From assembly GCF_024489055.1 (NCBI RefSeq), contig NC_090238.1, positions 18,879,092 through 18,943,091 of the forward strand: a DNA stretch of 64,000 nucleotides, given 5' to 3'. This DNA is from Chanodichthys erythropterus. Lineage: Eukaryota; Chordata; Actinopteri; Cypriniformes; Xenocyprididae. The notes under the pieces are model-generated. The model was not told where the DNA came from. It was given only the letters and a program-made list of their open reading frames with translations, and did not search any database. Positions within the stretch are counted from its first letter, which is position 1. The number at the start of each line of letters is the position of its first letter. The translations under genes and the position numbers were made by a program. Below are positions 1 through 13,700 of this stretch, piece after piece.

Positions 1-234
1 TCGGAAAATCAATCAATCAATCTATCAGAAAATCAATCAATCAATCTATTAGAAAATCAATCTATCTGAAAATCAGTTTATCTGAAAATCAATCTATCTG
101 AAAATAAATCTATCATCTATCTATCGGAAAATCAATATCTGAAAATCTATCCATCAGAAGATCAATCTATCAATTAATCTATCTATCAGAAAATCAATCT
201 ATCAGAAAAATCAATCTATTTATCTGTCTATCTA

Positions 235-265
<31 letters not shown>

Positions 266-600
266 GAAAATCAGTTTATCTGAAAATCAACCTATATGAA
301 AATCAATCTATCATCTATCGGAAAATCAATCTATCTATCTGAAAATCTATCTATCAATCAGAAAATCAATCTATCAATTAATCTATCTATCTGAAAATCA
401 ATCTATCATCTATCTATCGGAAAATCAATCTATCAGAAAAATCAATTTATCTGTCTATCTGTCTATCTATCTTTCTGAAAATCTATTGATCTGAAAATCA
501 ATCTATCAATCAATTAATCTATCTATCTGAAAATCAATCAATGTATCTGAAAATCAATCAATGTATCTGAAAATCAATCAATTGGAAAATCTATCCATCC
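1..600. repeat. Degenerate short-unit tandem repeat (TCTATC / GAAAATCAATC)
   Basis: The first 600 bases are built almost only from two interleaved motifs, a TCTA/TCTG tetranucleotide run and a GAAAATCAATC-like unit, in variable order. Units such as CTGAAAATCAATCTATC recur dozens of times with point changes and length changes. No open frame or conserved spacer is present. It runs off the left edge, so the full array length is unknown. I read it as a decayed compound microsatellite/minisatellite. Confidence 0.85.
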
Positions 601-2467
601 ATCCATAACAAGAACACATTAATATGCAAATTAGATACAGTGTATAGATACATTGTATTGAATGGGAAAACCGATGTATGGCCATTTTACCCTCATATTG
701 CATAAAGTAAAATGGTATATCAATTAATTCCATTATATGTTTCATAACATAGTTGAGAATCATCTTTATACATAGTTTGGTTAAAAACAATATTGAAAAC
801 TAAAAATTGATTGGTGATAAAAAAAAAATCCCATTGTTTTTGCCTATAAATGTCATTTCATGTCATTTTATTTTTTAAACAACTTAGTCCTGGTGTCCAC
901 TTCGGAGGACATATCATAACATATGAATAAAATATAATTTTTAAAAAATTTAATTTAATTTTTCATTTGTTTCTTATGCTCTAAACAATATAATGACGTG
1001 AAAAAAATGCTAAATTAAAAAAAAAAAAAATGTTGGGTCTCAGGAGGATATATTAACTTTTCAGAGTTTAAATAAGTCTCAAAATTCAGATTTTCTTTAA
1101 ACTGTCCAAGTATTCAAATTACATGGGTTAAATAACCATCAGACATCAAACTATTCTTCATACGACTGTACTTTACAGACTACACCAACATTCAAAATTT
1201 ATCTTGACAAATGTTCCTTTTGTAGTTTATGTTGAAATTCTTGTGATACATTTTGTCTTGTCTAATTTCAAATTGCAAAAAAACTCTTGAGATTAATAAC
1301 TTCTGAGTGACATTCACAGGCCAATAAAATGTGATAAGTTAAAGGGCAACAAAAGAAAACAACGTGCTATTGAAACTGCCCCCTACCATGTCCGGTAAAA
1401 CAACCTATAATGCCCTTTTATTTCCCTGACTATTACAAATGCGTCTCCTGATTCAGTAAACAATCATCTTCTTGATACTATCTATTACCAAATGTTTGTG
1501 TTATTTTCTTCACATTTTTTAGTTTAAATAAAAAGATGCACTGGGAGCAGAAAACTGCCACTCTAGATCCAATTCTCAAAAGCAGCTGATTTAATAAACC
1601 AAGGATTTTATTTTTCTAATCCAACAACGCCCTACATTAACCAGCAAGTTTAAACAAAGCTTGTAAAACTACTAAAGGGGGAAGAGGGGGAATTTGTCCC
1701 CTCTCAAAGCCACATTAACCTTTTACTGGCTTTACAAGAAATAGTCTGGTGAATCCTGAGAGAGGCTCTCAATGACACTCGTGGTCTCAAGTACAGATTT
1801 ATGCCATGCCAGAGTGAAGCTTGTCCTCTGGGTTGTGGTAGCGCTGTTTGAGGCTGGCTGTAAGGCAGAATAAAAGGACGACTATAAAGTACGACACTGA
1901 ATTATGGCCGGCTTATTCACCACGGCTGAAAACACAGTAATCATTTCCATATAAATCAGGATAATTTAGAGCTGCATGGCTGTTTGCCCTACCCTCTGAG
2001 CTCTGAAAGGACTAGCCAGCCAATTTGGAGGGAAACGAACAACACTCTGCATTTGCATAGTGAAAAATAATTAAATAAATAAAATTATTCCTAAAAAGGA
2101 AATCAAACCATCACGGTTGTCACTTATTACAATGCACATAATTATGAACATGGTTAAGATGTATAACATTTTATTATTAGAATTTTTTTAGAAGGTTTAT
2201 TCTATGAATAAATCACATGGTCACCTTTCAGCCTATGAAGAGATTGTAAAATGGGGAAATTTACTGTTTGCATTTTTAGGTTTAACAGCCAAACAGACAC
2301 CCAATTTGTAGTTTGTCTTAATACAACAAGTGTTTACAACCTTTTTAAGAGTCTTTAATGTTCTGACATCAATTTGTAATTGGCTAAGGACATTCCCCAG
2401 TCATTGAAATCGTCTGAAGTGGTTTTATGATTATACACAATGCCTTGGTGACACTAATGAGGATTAC
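601..2467. other. AT-rich non-coding stretch, no gene recognised
   Basis: No exon with good splice sites could be supported on either strand. The stretch is AT-rich and contains no transposon family I recognise. The part from about 1340 to 2060 is less simple in composition, with a POU octamer-like ATTTGCATAG near 2051, and could be a regulatory element; that is a guess. It most likely lies inside the intron that follows the last visible exon of the ZP-N gene on the minus strand. Confidence 0.4.
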
Positions 2468-3044
2468 CATAATAGTGCCACAGTCTGTGAGGTTTTTCTT
2501 GATGCTGAAGACATAGTCGTTCCCAACCTCAACACCTCGACAGTCAGGATCATTCAGCTGTAAATCCCAAACCTGAGTAGACATAACAGTGGAAACAGTT
2601 TAATTCAAGTTCAAGCATGTTTTATTGCAAACGATTTAATTATTTGTGATATAAATGGCATGAACATACATAAACAGGCGGCTCCTTCTTGAGAAAAAAC
2701 ACACTAGGAATGACAACTTGCATCTGATCATTGGTGCAAATGACTGTCTCATTGAGTTCTGGAATAAAATAGAAGGAAAGAATGTTTAAATATTAATATA
2801 TATTATGGCAATGGTACATGCTTTAGTGTTCCAAAAGAAAAAATATATACTAAAAACAAAAATATCCAAATATTTTTTTGTTATATATATATACCCAAAA
2901 CCAAACCTATGTAATAATAAAATTATGAATTTGAATATTTCTCTCTGCATGTGTTGAATTAGACTTACCTTCATCAATCTGCACAGAAGTTACTGTCCAT
3001 ATTGAGAGCAAAGACCATGTCAGAACCAGAGTAACAGGTGTCAT
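2468..3044 (-). CDS. Secreted ZP-domain protein, 5' part only (signal peptide plus ZP-N)
   Basis: Three exons on the minus strand join in frame: 2969-3044, 2670-2758 and 2468-2572 (76, 89 and 105 nt; 90 codons so far). The start ATG at 3044 is followed by a hydrophobic signal peptide (VTLVLTWSLLSIWTV). Exon 2 begins with the sequence ELNETVICTNDQMQVVIP and exon 3 contains LQLNDPDC and NLTDCG. The three cysteines, the LNDPDC pattern and the NLTDCGT pattern are the order expected of a ZP-N module (first to third Cys); the fourth Cys should be in the next exon. NET and NLT are N-glycosylation sequons. Exon 3 ends at a GTAATC donor in phase 0. I could not find the next exon in 1-2467, so the gene probably continues outside the window. 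Which ZP family member it is (egg coat, uromodulin-like or other) cannot be told from this part. The frame stays open upstream of the ATG, but that region is low-complexity and unlike the protein. Confidence 0.6.
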
Positions 3045-4739
3045 CCTTAAAGCAGAATCTTTCTGGTTTCTTCTCCCCGGAAATTCAGTTCCGTCTTCGG
3101 CCTTTTCCACCAAATCTTCTCTGTGATCACCTCGACTAGCTGTCAGAGCCAGACGTAGTGCTTGCACTCTCTCCAGCCCTCCAAAACACAGCTCTAATGA
3201 AGTGGGAACCTCCAGTTGCTTTGGAACACAGGCTTGAATGATGTCCAGACCAACAATAAGATTCCACACATGAATAGGACAAGCTGGGGGAGACCAAGGT
3301 AACACCAGCCAACTAGATTTCAGGCAAAAGCAGAAAAAAAAAAAAAAAAATACTACCGACAACCCACTTAGCAGACACGCACTACATGTCTCAGTGCGTT
3401 GGTCGACAAGGAGTTTGTTTGTCATGCAAAGGGAATGGAGGTACAGGGGCAGTGTCTTGTTTTATCTCACTCTTTTGTCTGTGTAGGTTTTTAAAGGGCA
3501 TGGCAAACGCTTTACAGTGTCGGGAACCCCAACAACTCGCTTGAAAAGAAATCCCATCAGACTGAGTCAAGGGCAGTTCAGTGACATCTTTGCAATGGGG
3601 TTAATGTCTTTAAGACTGTTTGGACAGACAAAGAGGTCAGTCATTCAACCTTGTGAGGGAGACTTTCAAATTTTAGATGGTAAAATGCAATACGATAGCA
3701 TTGCGATCGATGCCTGAAGTGAATTTTCAGGGGTTATTCAATAAAATGATCAGTCTGCTAAGCATATTTCCCTGAGAGAGAAAATTACATTGGAAAACTG
3801 CACAATGGAAATATGCAATAAAAATGCTCTTTATTTTTTTGTAAACAGGAAATTTATTGGTTAATTTTGTTCTATTTGAAAATGTGCATGACTTTATTTT
3901 GGTTATCACAAACTGATGTGAAAGATGTTATAAAGTTTTTCAATACAGCTTAACAGAAAAAATTCAGTTTCTCTGTCTTTGTACATGGTAATTCCAAGAC
4001 AAAAAAAGTCTCTTTTTTCCTTTTACGTTCTGTTTTTACTTTTTACAAGGGCTCTTTATTGGATGAGTTTTACAGACATTGAATCACGTGTCTTTTGTCT
4101 TGCAAATAGCACCAGATAAATGTTCAAAATTGACAATCCACTAAATGGAGCGTCTGAACGGAAGACACTCCGACAAAGATTAGTGCTGTAAAGTCAAACG
4201 ATTTCCTTCTTAGACAATGGAAAATACCATAAAATGCATTTAGATTAAAATAAAACAAGTGCATATTTCCAATAAAATGTCACATGTTTGTGTTTTTATC
4301 AACTTTACAGCACAGATTGACAGACTGTGATTACGGTGTGCTTCTTATAAAATGTTTGTTCGATTAATCACAAATACATGAGTGCTAATGATAAAACTAA
4401 TCCACTGTACAGCATGTTTAACATTAGAAATGTATTCTAATTTAAATACGGATCATTAATCATTATTAAAAAACATTTATGCACAACAAGGCATTAATAA
4501 AAACTGCACCCACTATCAATCAATCTAGAAAACAAATACAAGACTGATACATTAAATCATTTTCTTTTCCACATTGATTATAATGAATAAATTACACCAT
4601 GAGACAGACTGTATAGAAAGGGGAATGTGCAAAGCAAAAATATTGGAGTGCTGGAGAGCAGTGAGCAGCTCGTCTCCTGGCTGGTGTTAGTGTAGTGTTC
4701 ACATTACTGGCCTCTGGACTGATGGGTCTAAAGAGACAT
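3045..4739. other. Space between ZP-N gene and shprh stop; shprh 3' UTR
   Basis: No coding exon is supported here. The minus-strand 3' UTR of shprh should occupy roughly 4040-4739: a minus-strand AATAAA lies at 4055-4060. An open frame on the plus strand at 3517-3717 has no recognisable domain. The 3300-3420 part lies upstream of the ZP-N gene start and contains a 17-A run. Confidence 0.45.
4055..4060 (-). terminator. shprh: Candidate shprh polyadenylation signal AATAAA
   Basis: TTTATT on the plus strand reads AATAAA on the minus strand, about 680 nt past the shprh stop codon. It is the clearest canonical signal before the next gene. The 3' UTR length is inferred, not shown. Confidence 0.45.
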
Positions 4740-7700
4740 TTACTCAAGAGCCTCGCTATCCTCTGTGAACAGCTCGGCCAGATCTGCCACTGTAAATACG
4801 GAGGCCTCCGAATGCTTCATGGACGTGGAGCTATGACTGAAGATGTTGATTTGAGACAGATTAGTCAAGTCATTTTCAGTAAACAAAGCAAAATAACAAT
4901 GCAGATGTACAGAAGACTTAAAGAATAGTTCACACTAAAATGAAAATTAAGTCGTCATTTACTCACCCTGGTGCATTTCTAATGCCGTACAGCCTTCTTT
5001 CTTTTATGGACCACAAAAGGAGAAAAAAAACTGTCCCTCTTGTGCTCGCCCAGTTAAGAAAATAGCGACCAAAATCAAGCTTTTTCAAGAAGACACAAAA
5101 TTATCACAGAATGATTCCATGTGAAGTGTCATATATTCCAAGTGTTCTGAGTAAGTTGAGAAATCAAGATTAACAAAAACACGACATGAACCAACGCCTA
5201 GAAATCCCAAAAAATGTATCTGTGTACTATCTTCACCAAGTCAAATATCAAAGGACCGAAACTTGATAACTTATGATGAATAAAACGGATATATTCACCT
5301 CAGAGAAGGTACATGGGTTGAATTTCATGTCATGTTTTTGTTAATCTTGATTTCTCACAACTTGTGTGCTTTTTCATGGGAGACACGGAGTGAACTGCGG
5401 TGCTAACAGAGACTTACGTGCACATTGTATAGGCGTGCAGAGAAGGCCAATGGCCAAGTTCATTACATAATATAAATTAAATAATACATTAAAGTTTGGT
5501 TTGTTTTTCACCAAACCCTATCATATACCCCCAAAACACTTGGAATATACGGCAAGTGTCACATGGGATCAGTCTGTGATAGTTTTGCATCTTTTTTTTA
5601 AAAGTTTGATGTTGGTCGCTATTCACTGCCATTGTATGGACAAGCATGAGCGGGACGTTTTTAATAAATTCTCCTTTTGAAAGAAAGAAGGGTATACGGC
5701 ATTAGAACAATACCAGGGTGAGTAAATGATTACTTCATTTTGGGTAAACTATCCCTTTAAGAGTACAATTACTCGTAGATCTATTTAAAGATCCCATTAA
5801 GTGGCTTGACAAATGCAGTTTTCCTTATTGTGTTATTGAGTTTCCTTATTGTGTCCTTATTGTATTTCCTTTTCAACCAAGAAATTAGAATGGGACATAT
5901 TTAAAAAGGTGGAACTTCTAGCAGTGCACTTGTATGAGGATGGTTATAGAGGGTTAAATATGCATAGATTAAAAAGGCACTAAAATTTGGATTGCAAAGA
6001 CTATTTATTTAAAATACCCTCCTTGTGTGTCAGGGGCTCACCTCTTTTCTGCTGTTTTTAGCATGGCTTGCATTCGCTCCTCAATGGTGGACTTGATCAG
6101 AAACCGATGAACAAATGTGGGTCTGTAAAATGTATTTAAAAAAATAAATAATCTGACAACATCACAAAGGCCTCATTGTTTAAATATGCAAAAACCTGTT
6201 TGGAATTTTTGCCATTTTATTGATACAAGAAAAATGCTGTGATTCAAATTCATGTGAGCAACATGTATTGGAGCATGCTGAACACTTTGTGACTGGGTTG
6301 ATGCCTACTTGGTCTGGCCAATCCGATGCACTCTTCCGATGGCCTGCAGCTCATGGGCGGGGTTTAGGATGGGCTCCACCAGCAGCACATGTGTGGCCTC
6401 GATGATGTTCAGCCCGTTTGAGCCCGTGTGCAGTGGCAACAGCAAGATGTTGATCTTATCCTCGTATTTAAAAGCACTCAAGTTCTCCTAAAAAATGAAT
6501 GCCCCAATCATCATTTTATATGTATTATGAGGAGACAGCTTTTTGGTTAAAGAAGTGCAGTGGTTACTATGGAATTTTGTTTGTCTCATCTGAAATAAAT
6601 GCATAAATTAAGTATATTAGCACAAAATTATTTTTCAAAAAACAATATTTCCAAAAATCAATATTTTTTTTGTTTGAAATCAATAAATTATTAATAGCAT
6701 ATTTAATATATATTTTATACATTTTCAAAAAACAGTTGATTCATTTAATTTCCAGAGTTTTGCGGCTCATTTATAAGGAAACAAACGAACACAAATAAAA
6801 ATCAATAAACACTGGGTAATTGAAGGCAACAGAAAGGATTACATTCATCAAACATGGCTAATTTTAGTGTTGGATCTACCCAGTTTTATAATGAGATATT
6901 TTAGTAATTACAAAAAGTAAAGGAAAAAAGTCCTTCATAAAAGACTACCTGACAAAAAGGTAAAGACAAACCTGAAATTTGTGAATTCCGTTGATCTGTG
7001 CAAACTCCATGTTGTTGTCGAAAAGGGCTTTTGCAATGATATCCAGGACGCCTTGCCACTGAGAGATGATGCGTAAATGTAAGGTCAAAGGTTAAGAGCA
7101 GTAGTCTGCTTTTAGAAGTAGTAACTCATTTAATGAGAGCGTTACCGTGGAGAACACAAGAGACTTGGCTCCCGGGTTGGTCATCTGGATTTTCTTTAGG
7201 ACTCGAACCACAGCCTCGACCTTCGTGGAGTGGCTACCCTACAGGGTAAAGAGATTTCATTGCAGTAGGTAAAAATGTATTTTACCTACATTGTAAAAAA
7301 AAAAAAAAAAAAACATTTTAAAAGTCTAAATATAGCTGGAATTGCCTCTGACCTTCACAGGGATGTCCTGCCCCTGGTGGGCACTCTGAGTGGTGAACAC
7401 ATACGAAATCTCTGAATGTGAAGTGGTTTGTCGGCATATGGCGCACTTTATGGCTCTCCGTCGATTGCCAACGCTGTACTGCTCCACGATGATGGCGATG
7501 CAACCGTTACAGAAACAGTGTCCACAGGTCAGTACGGCCCACTATCAAATAAAAACACATGTTCAGAGTATATACACATACATATACACTTGACAAATTC
7601 ATTTTTTGTTTTTATTTTACCTCCTGCCCCAATGGTCGAGCACAGATTGGACATGGTTCTGGATTCAGACCGCCAGTGGACTTATCCTGAGACTGAATCA

Positions 7701-10700
7701 ATCAATACATGAATTACTAAATCATCAAATTACTTCAATTATCTATACAGTACTACAAGTACACCGGGTCTTAAAGATGATATATACGTTTTATGCAAAA
7801 CAGGATTTTTCCTGCTCTTTTAAAAGTTTGAATCTAGACTGTGTAGACAGGCTCGCTTTCACAACGTAAAGTAAAATATCATCCCTAATCTGCCAGGAAC
7901 TTTTGTAGAAGCTAATCTAGAGACATTTCTACTTATTTCACATGCAACAAGTTCAGCCAGTCATCATGACAGAGGTTTTGTACTGTATCTTTAAGACAAG
8001 ACACTGCAGGTGAATAGGGGAACTGATAAGTATCACCAAACTTTCACCAGACAATTGTTTTGTATTACAAATTATCTGAAAAATCAAATATACTGCCAAC
8101 AGCCAGGAAAAAATATATGCATTATAATTTAAATCTACAGATGCAAATAGATAGAGTAATAAAAATCAAAACTAAAATGTGTATTTTTGATGTTTTTATT
8201 TTACTAGTCTGAAAGAAGACATGTTACGGAAGCAAGCCTCAAAATTGAACAGAGTTTCCTTTAAAGTTAGAAAGATCTTTTACCTTCTCCAGGTTTGTGA
8301 GATAGAGAAACTGCCCAAGCTTTTTTTGCAGTTGTGATTTGGCCACTGCCCTATCATTGAGCAGCTTTATCCTGTTCTGCTCCACCTGTTCACATGTAAA
8401 TAGAGACAAACTAATGGTTCTTACTTTTCTTAAACCACATTTAGCATGACAGATGGAATTCTTTTTGTCATCATCACCTCGTGAGGTTCTATGATATGCA
8501 GCACTTTGGGTTTGGGCTCATCAGGTAACCGCACACGCATCCTTTCGGTGGCCATGCCCAGCTCATCTATGGCCGACACATGATCCCGCAGTGACATCCA
8601 GTACTCATGCAGCAGCTGAAAAAGAACAAGATAGTCTGTGAGTTGGGCATTTTGATGAAGACATTCAAATGCTACATCGTTCATCATAAAAATGATCGCA
8701 AACCTTATATTCTTTCTTCCAGGACTCAAAGAGCTCCATGAAGGAGTTTCCCTCCTCTATAAGGCCAGACTCTATGCGGCGGACTTTGGCGAAGGACAGG
8801 ATAGCTTTAAGGGCCCGTTCTGTCTCACTGGCCGCCCACAACCCCCGACTGGTCGTGGGGAGTCTGTCATCTACCAGACCATCCTCATCTTCAATCATCT
8901 CCTCAAAGATGGCTGTCTGCCCCTTTACTCTGCCCAGAATGCATTAAAAAAATATAACACTTTACAATAAGGTCTCACTTGTTAACAATATTTAATGCAT
9001 TATTTTACATGAACTAACTATGAGCAATATATTTTTTACAGCATTTGTTAACCTTTGTTAATGTTAGTTAATAAAAAAAATATTGTTTGTGGTTTCTTTG
9101 TTAGTTCACAGTGAATGTAGAAATTAACATTAACTAAGATTACTAAATGCTGTAGAAGTATTGTTCATTGTTAGTTCATGTTCATGAATGTAGGTAATGT
9201 TAAAGAGTTTCCAAAAAATGATTACTGACTATACTTTATGCATATAGTATTTTAAAAGAACAGTTTACCCAGATGTCTTTAGAAACCCATATGACTTTCT
9301 TTTATTGGTTTAGATGAATTGGAATATAGTGCATTCTGTCATATGATACTTTTATTGTGCTTTTTTTAAAGCATTCTGCTACACATCTCCTTTGTGTTCA
9401 ACAAAAGAAAGAAAACTCATGCAGGTTTGGAACGACATGAGGGTATATGGCAATGGAACTTTAATTTCTTGGTGAAATATCATAAATTGCACATTCAATA
9501 TCTAATGATCTATTGATTTAACATGATATTATAACTTACGTGTGAGAGAACAGTTTTGATTCATAGTCCGTAAAAAGTTCATCAGCTTTGCAAAACACAC
9601 AGCTATGGAACAAATAATAAAAGAACAAATTTTAAATTCAAGGTGAACAATTACAACAATATTCAAATTTAAAGGTCCCATTTTTCGTGTTTTTTTGAAG
9701 CCACGATTGTGTTGATTGTGTGCAATATAACATGTGTTCATGTTTCGCGTGTAAAAAAACACAGTATTTTTCACATAATTTACTTATCTGTATACCGCTG
9801 TTTCCACTGTCATAAAAACGGGCTGATGACTTCCTTGTTCTATGAAGTCCCTCCTTCAGAAATACGTAATGAGTTCTGATTGTGCCAGCGGTTCCTGTGT
9901 TGTGATTCGACAGCTCTGAGCGCACCGTGCCCGGAAAGGTCACGCCTCTTATCATAATGTGGAGATGCACGCGCTCAGTGTTATTGTAAACATGTCTTTA
10001 ATTTTACCCTATCAATTTGAGCAGGAAACAGACCCGGTGATTGGACTGCGGGATGAAAATAACAGCGTTTCGACGACATGGCGACAAACACACTCTACAA
10101 ACGCAACTCTTGTGTATTCCTGTGGATGGAGGTTAGTCAAAAAATTGTTTTAGTGACGTCATTAAAGAAGGAAGTAGAGGGATGTAGTCCAAACTGGCCG
10201 TTCGATGTAGGCGACTTGTGTTAAATAAAATATCTCGCTTGGCACTGAACTTTGAGCTTTAAAATTTTACAGATTTTATTTATACTCTAACAACAACATT
10301 ACACACTAACTAAAGTTTGAAACATGGGATCACGAAGAACGGGACCTTTAAGGTGAAATGTGTAATCTCGTAAACACTAGAAGCTCCAAACCAAAAAATG
10401 CAAAAAACAATGACAATTATAAAACATATGTAACTTAGAGGCAATGCATTATTGTTATATAATGTGCAATGAAAAATGTAGTACATTCAATTTAACCATT
10501 TTCACAATTGATTTTTTGAATCACACTGTTTGGTAACAGTTTGGTCCTGGTACTGTAATATAAAGCAGGGTTTCTGCAGGTTTCATCAAATCTAACTTAA
10601 TGCTTTTTAATGGAAATGTTTTAATTTTTAATGCTATATTATATATATATATATATCGCTGAATGTCGCTAAATGTCGATAGATGACGTCAGGTGGCAAT

Positions 10701-13700
10701 TTGTTTGCTTCTCTGCTGCTACACTTTTTTCTCACATAATATATTTTAATACAGCCAATTCCCAATAAAATGGTTTCATCTTTATATTTTTCTGTTTTTG
10801 CTGTCAGACAATATGAAATGATGACTGAAATGCAGCCCATTAAAACATCATACAGGGCTAGACATAAAGCCTTGTCCTTCACTTGTATGAGTAAAACAGT
10901 AACTTGTCCGAAAAAAAAAAATAGGATTTTTTTTGTGGTGTAAATATAAATTTAAAATTTCTAAAGCAATATCCTTTCAGAATATTACAGCTTTAAATCT
11001 GCATATTTGTGATAGATTTGTTAAATCTTTAACTCAAAATGCTTCAAATTACTGAATCATTCAGTAACGAAAACAAGGCTGAGCCTGCATCTCAATGAAC
11101 ATTCTATCCATCCTAAATAGTATGTAACATTATTAATATTCAATACTATTTAGGGCGGATAGGGTGGATAGTATGCACATTGGGATGCAGGCTGAGTGTT
11201 GCGCTATGGTTCTGCTGTGATCTTTGTTTGAAACTATTCTCACTGCTAAAATAGAACAAAACAGTCAATGTTCCTTTTAAAATGAAAGTGACTTAATATT
11301 AAATATTTGTTAACTGAATTGTTGTATGAAATCAGTGTCACGTTTTTAATCGTGATGGGAGCCTATTTAGGAAAACAGCATTCTTGGTTGTGTGATATTG
11401 CTTAACTGTATCAAGTTATAAAAACGAGATGGTGCGCGAGCCTCAAGAGAGCGCAACCTTATTATCGTCACTACCACGCCTTAGCAACCAATTACAGCAC
11501 CCTAGCAACCGAGTGCCGATTTTGCCACTGCAAGCACCATTCACATTTTCAGCCTATTATTATCCACTATCGATTGGCACTAAAACTAAATGTAATAAAT
11601 TCAGTCATACTCGCGTTATGGTGATTCCCAAGTTGCTATTTTTTATTTTTTTTTGGTATTAATGCTTTAATCAGGTCTTTGTCCAGTTGGGAAAGTAAAG
11701 TTCGAGCCCTGACATGTTAAACCAGCACTAAAATCCTGATTTATAATCGAGACGTTGTCTGACAAAATCACAATACACATAAGATAAAGACATTTGCTGT
11801 GATTTTGGCTAATGTCATATGTTCATGTAAAATGATCATTCAGGTTAGAAGCAATAGCATCTATTTTATTTGTTCTCTGACAGAGCGCACATTCTCAACT
11901 GAATGCGCTGCTGAACCAGAGAGGTATGCCTGCAGCAGCGGCAGGAAAGCAAGACGTTGCGCTCATGCGGTAGTACCAGGGGTCTCGGAAGCTGGATCAG
12001 GTTAACAAGTCGCTATATTCATCACAACATGCTTTCTTAGAAAAAAGTCACAAAAGGGGCCTGAAAAGGTGCCAAGTTGGCAACACTAATTCAACCTTCC
12101 GTCTCCAGGACAGGTCCCAGCCAGTCACTGTCCAAAACGGCGTTATGGCAATTTTGTACCGGCCGGAGACAATTACCAAACTGGTTCCGTGTGCGTATCA
12201 TACCAATGTACATATTTTGCATCATCAAATCAAAGTTTTTAATTATTTAGGCTTTATTCAAAATAAACTGGTAGAATTATTTTTCTTCAAAACTATCTAA
12301 AAAAAATGTAATACCTGTAGAAATAAAATGTAATGCTATTTAATGCCATTTAAGGCCTTGATTTTTGTAAAATCCATTTAATGACCTTTTAATGCTTTTT
12401 AATGCCCTGCGGATACCATGTAAAGTATGCACTTCACCTATAAACATTAAAAAGATTTTACTTGTTCAGTGGCAGACGAACAGGTCGCAGGTGGCAAAGT
12501 GTCGCTTCCTCGATGACTTGCTGAGATGGCGGCCCCTCCAGCTTCTTTACAGCATCCTGGACCGTTTTCTGTGATTTCATCAAATCATCCATTTGAGTGC
12601 TGAGCAGAAACTGAAGACCACGAGCATCTCGAAACCTATGAATAAGACGTTTCTGTTAATTTTTTTATGCATCAAAAAAAATTATGTCTCTAAAAAAAAA
12701 AAAAAAGGACTAATATGTAAAGTGAATGGATACTAGATTACTTGTCTGCCATTGAAAGTTTGTTGGCTTGTTGTTTATAGCTGCAAGTGAGCTCATTTTG
12801 GATGCGACCCACCAGGTCGTCATCCATGGAGTACTGAATGGCCTGCTGTATGACATCCAGCCACCAGGGAGAGCGAAGGTTCACCTAGGGCAAAGCACAC
12901 AATTATCAATTATTAAACTGCATAAATAAAACTCAACTATTAACTAGTAGCTCAACAATAACTGAGCTTTTACCTTGCGTTTTAGCTCTTTAATGTGCTG
13001 AAGAACAGGTTGCAGGTTCTGATGTGCTTCAGAAACCTCAGAATTCACCTTTGCCATGTAATGCTGCTTCAGCTGCTCAGCCTGGGATGAAAACACACGG
13101 AGCTAGAAATGATAGCAAACTGAACGAATTTTCTTAATAAAAAATATATTATATTTAAACCTATGATCGATTACCCAACCTCTTCTTTGAGACTGTCATC
13201 TCTCAGGGTTGGAGGAATCCCAGGATGCTTTGCATTTAGAAGCTCCATCAGATTATGGGTTGCATGAAGCCTCTGTATTTCAGACAAAAAAAAAAAAATG
13301 TTAAGAAGCAACAACAAATTTTACAGATGGATGGATGGATGTTGAATTGGAATGATTTACCTGAAGGGAATCAGTTTTCAGTCTTGCTTTATGTTCTTCA
13401 GATGATCGCAACACTTCCCTGTACATCTCCGCTGCATCTGCAAACTCTCCTGATAAGGACAGGAAACCGTTCAGTGCTGTCTACAGCAGTCGAGGCAGAT
13501 ACAGGTACATAAATACTGTAGATGTTCAGAAACGAGGCTCACAATACCTCTAATGATGTGGATGCCAGCCAGACCATTTAGAGCACACACCAGCTGCCTG
13601 TGGGCTTCTTCACACTCCACCCGACATTTCTTCTGCAGTGACTTCAACAATTCCTCCATTGTCATTGTGCTTAAACAGGAAACAAACAAATCAATCCAGA

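Noticed and set aside
1..600. CRISPR-like alternation of repeat and spacer
   Set aside because: Units are short, irregular and similar throughout; there are no unique spacers, and the rest of the window is vertebrate.
3517..3717. Small plus-strand coding gene
   Set aside because: No domain, no supporting splice or promoter context; such a frame is expected by chance.
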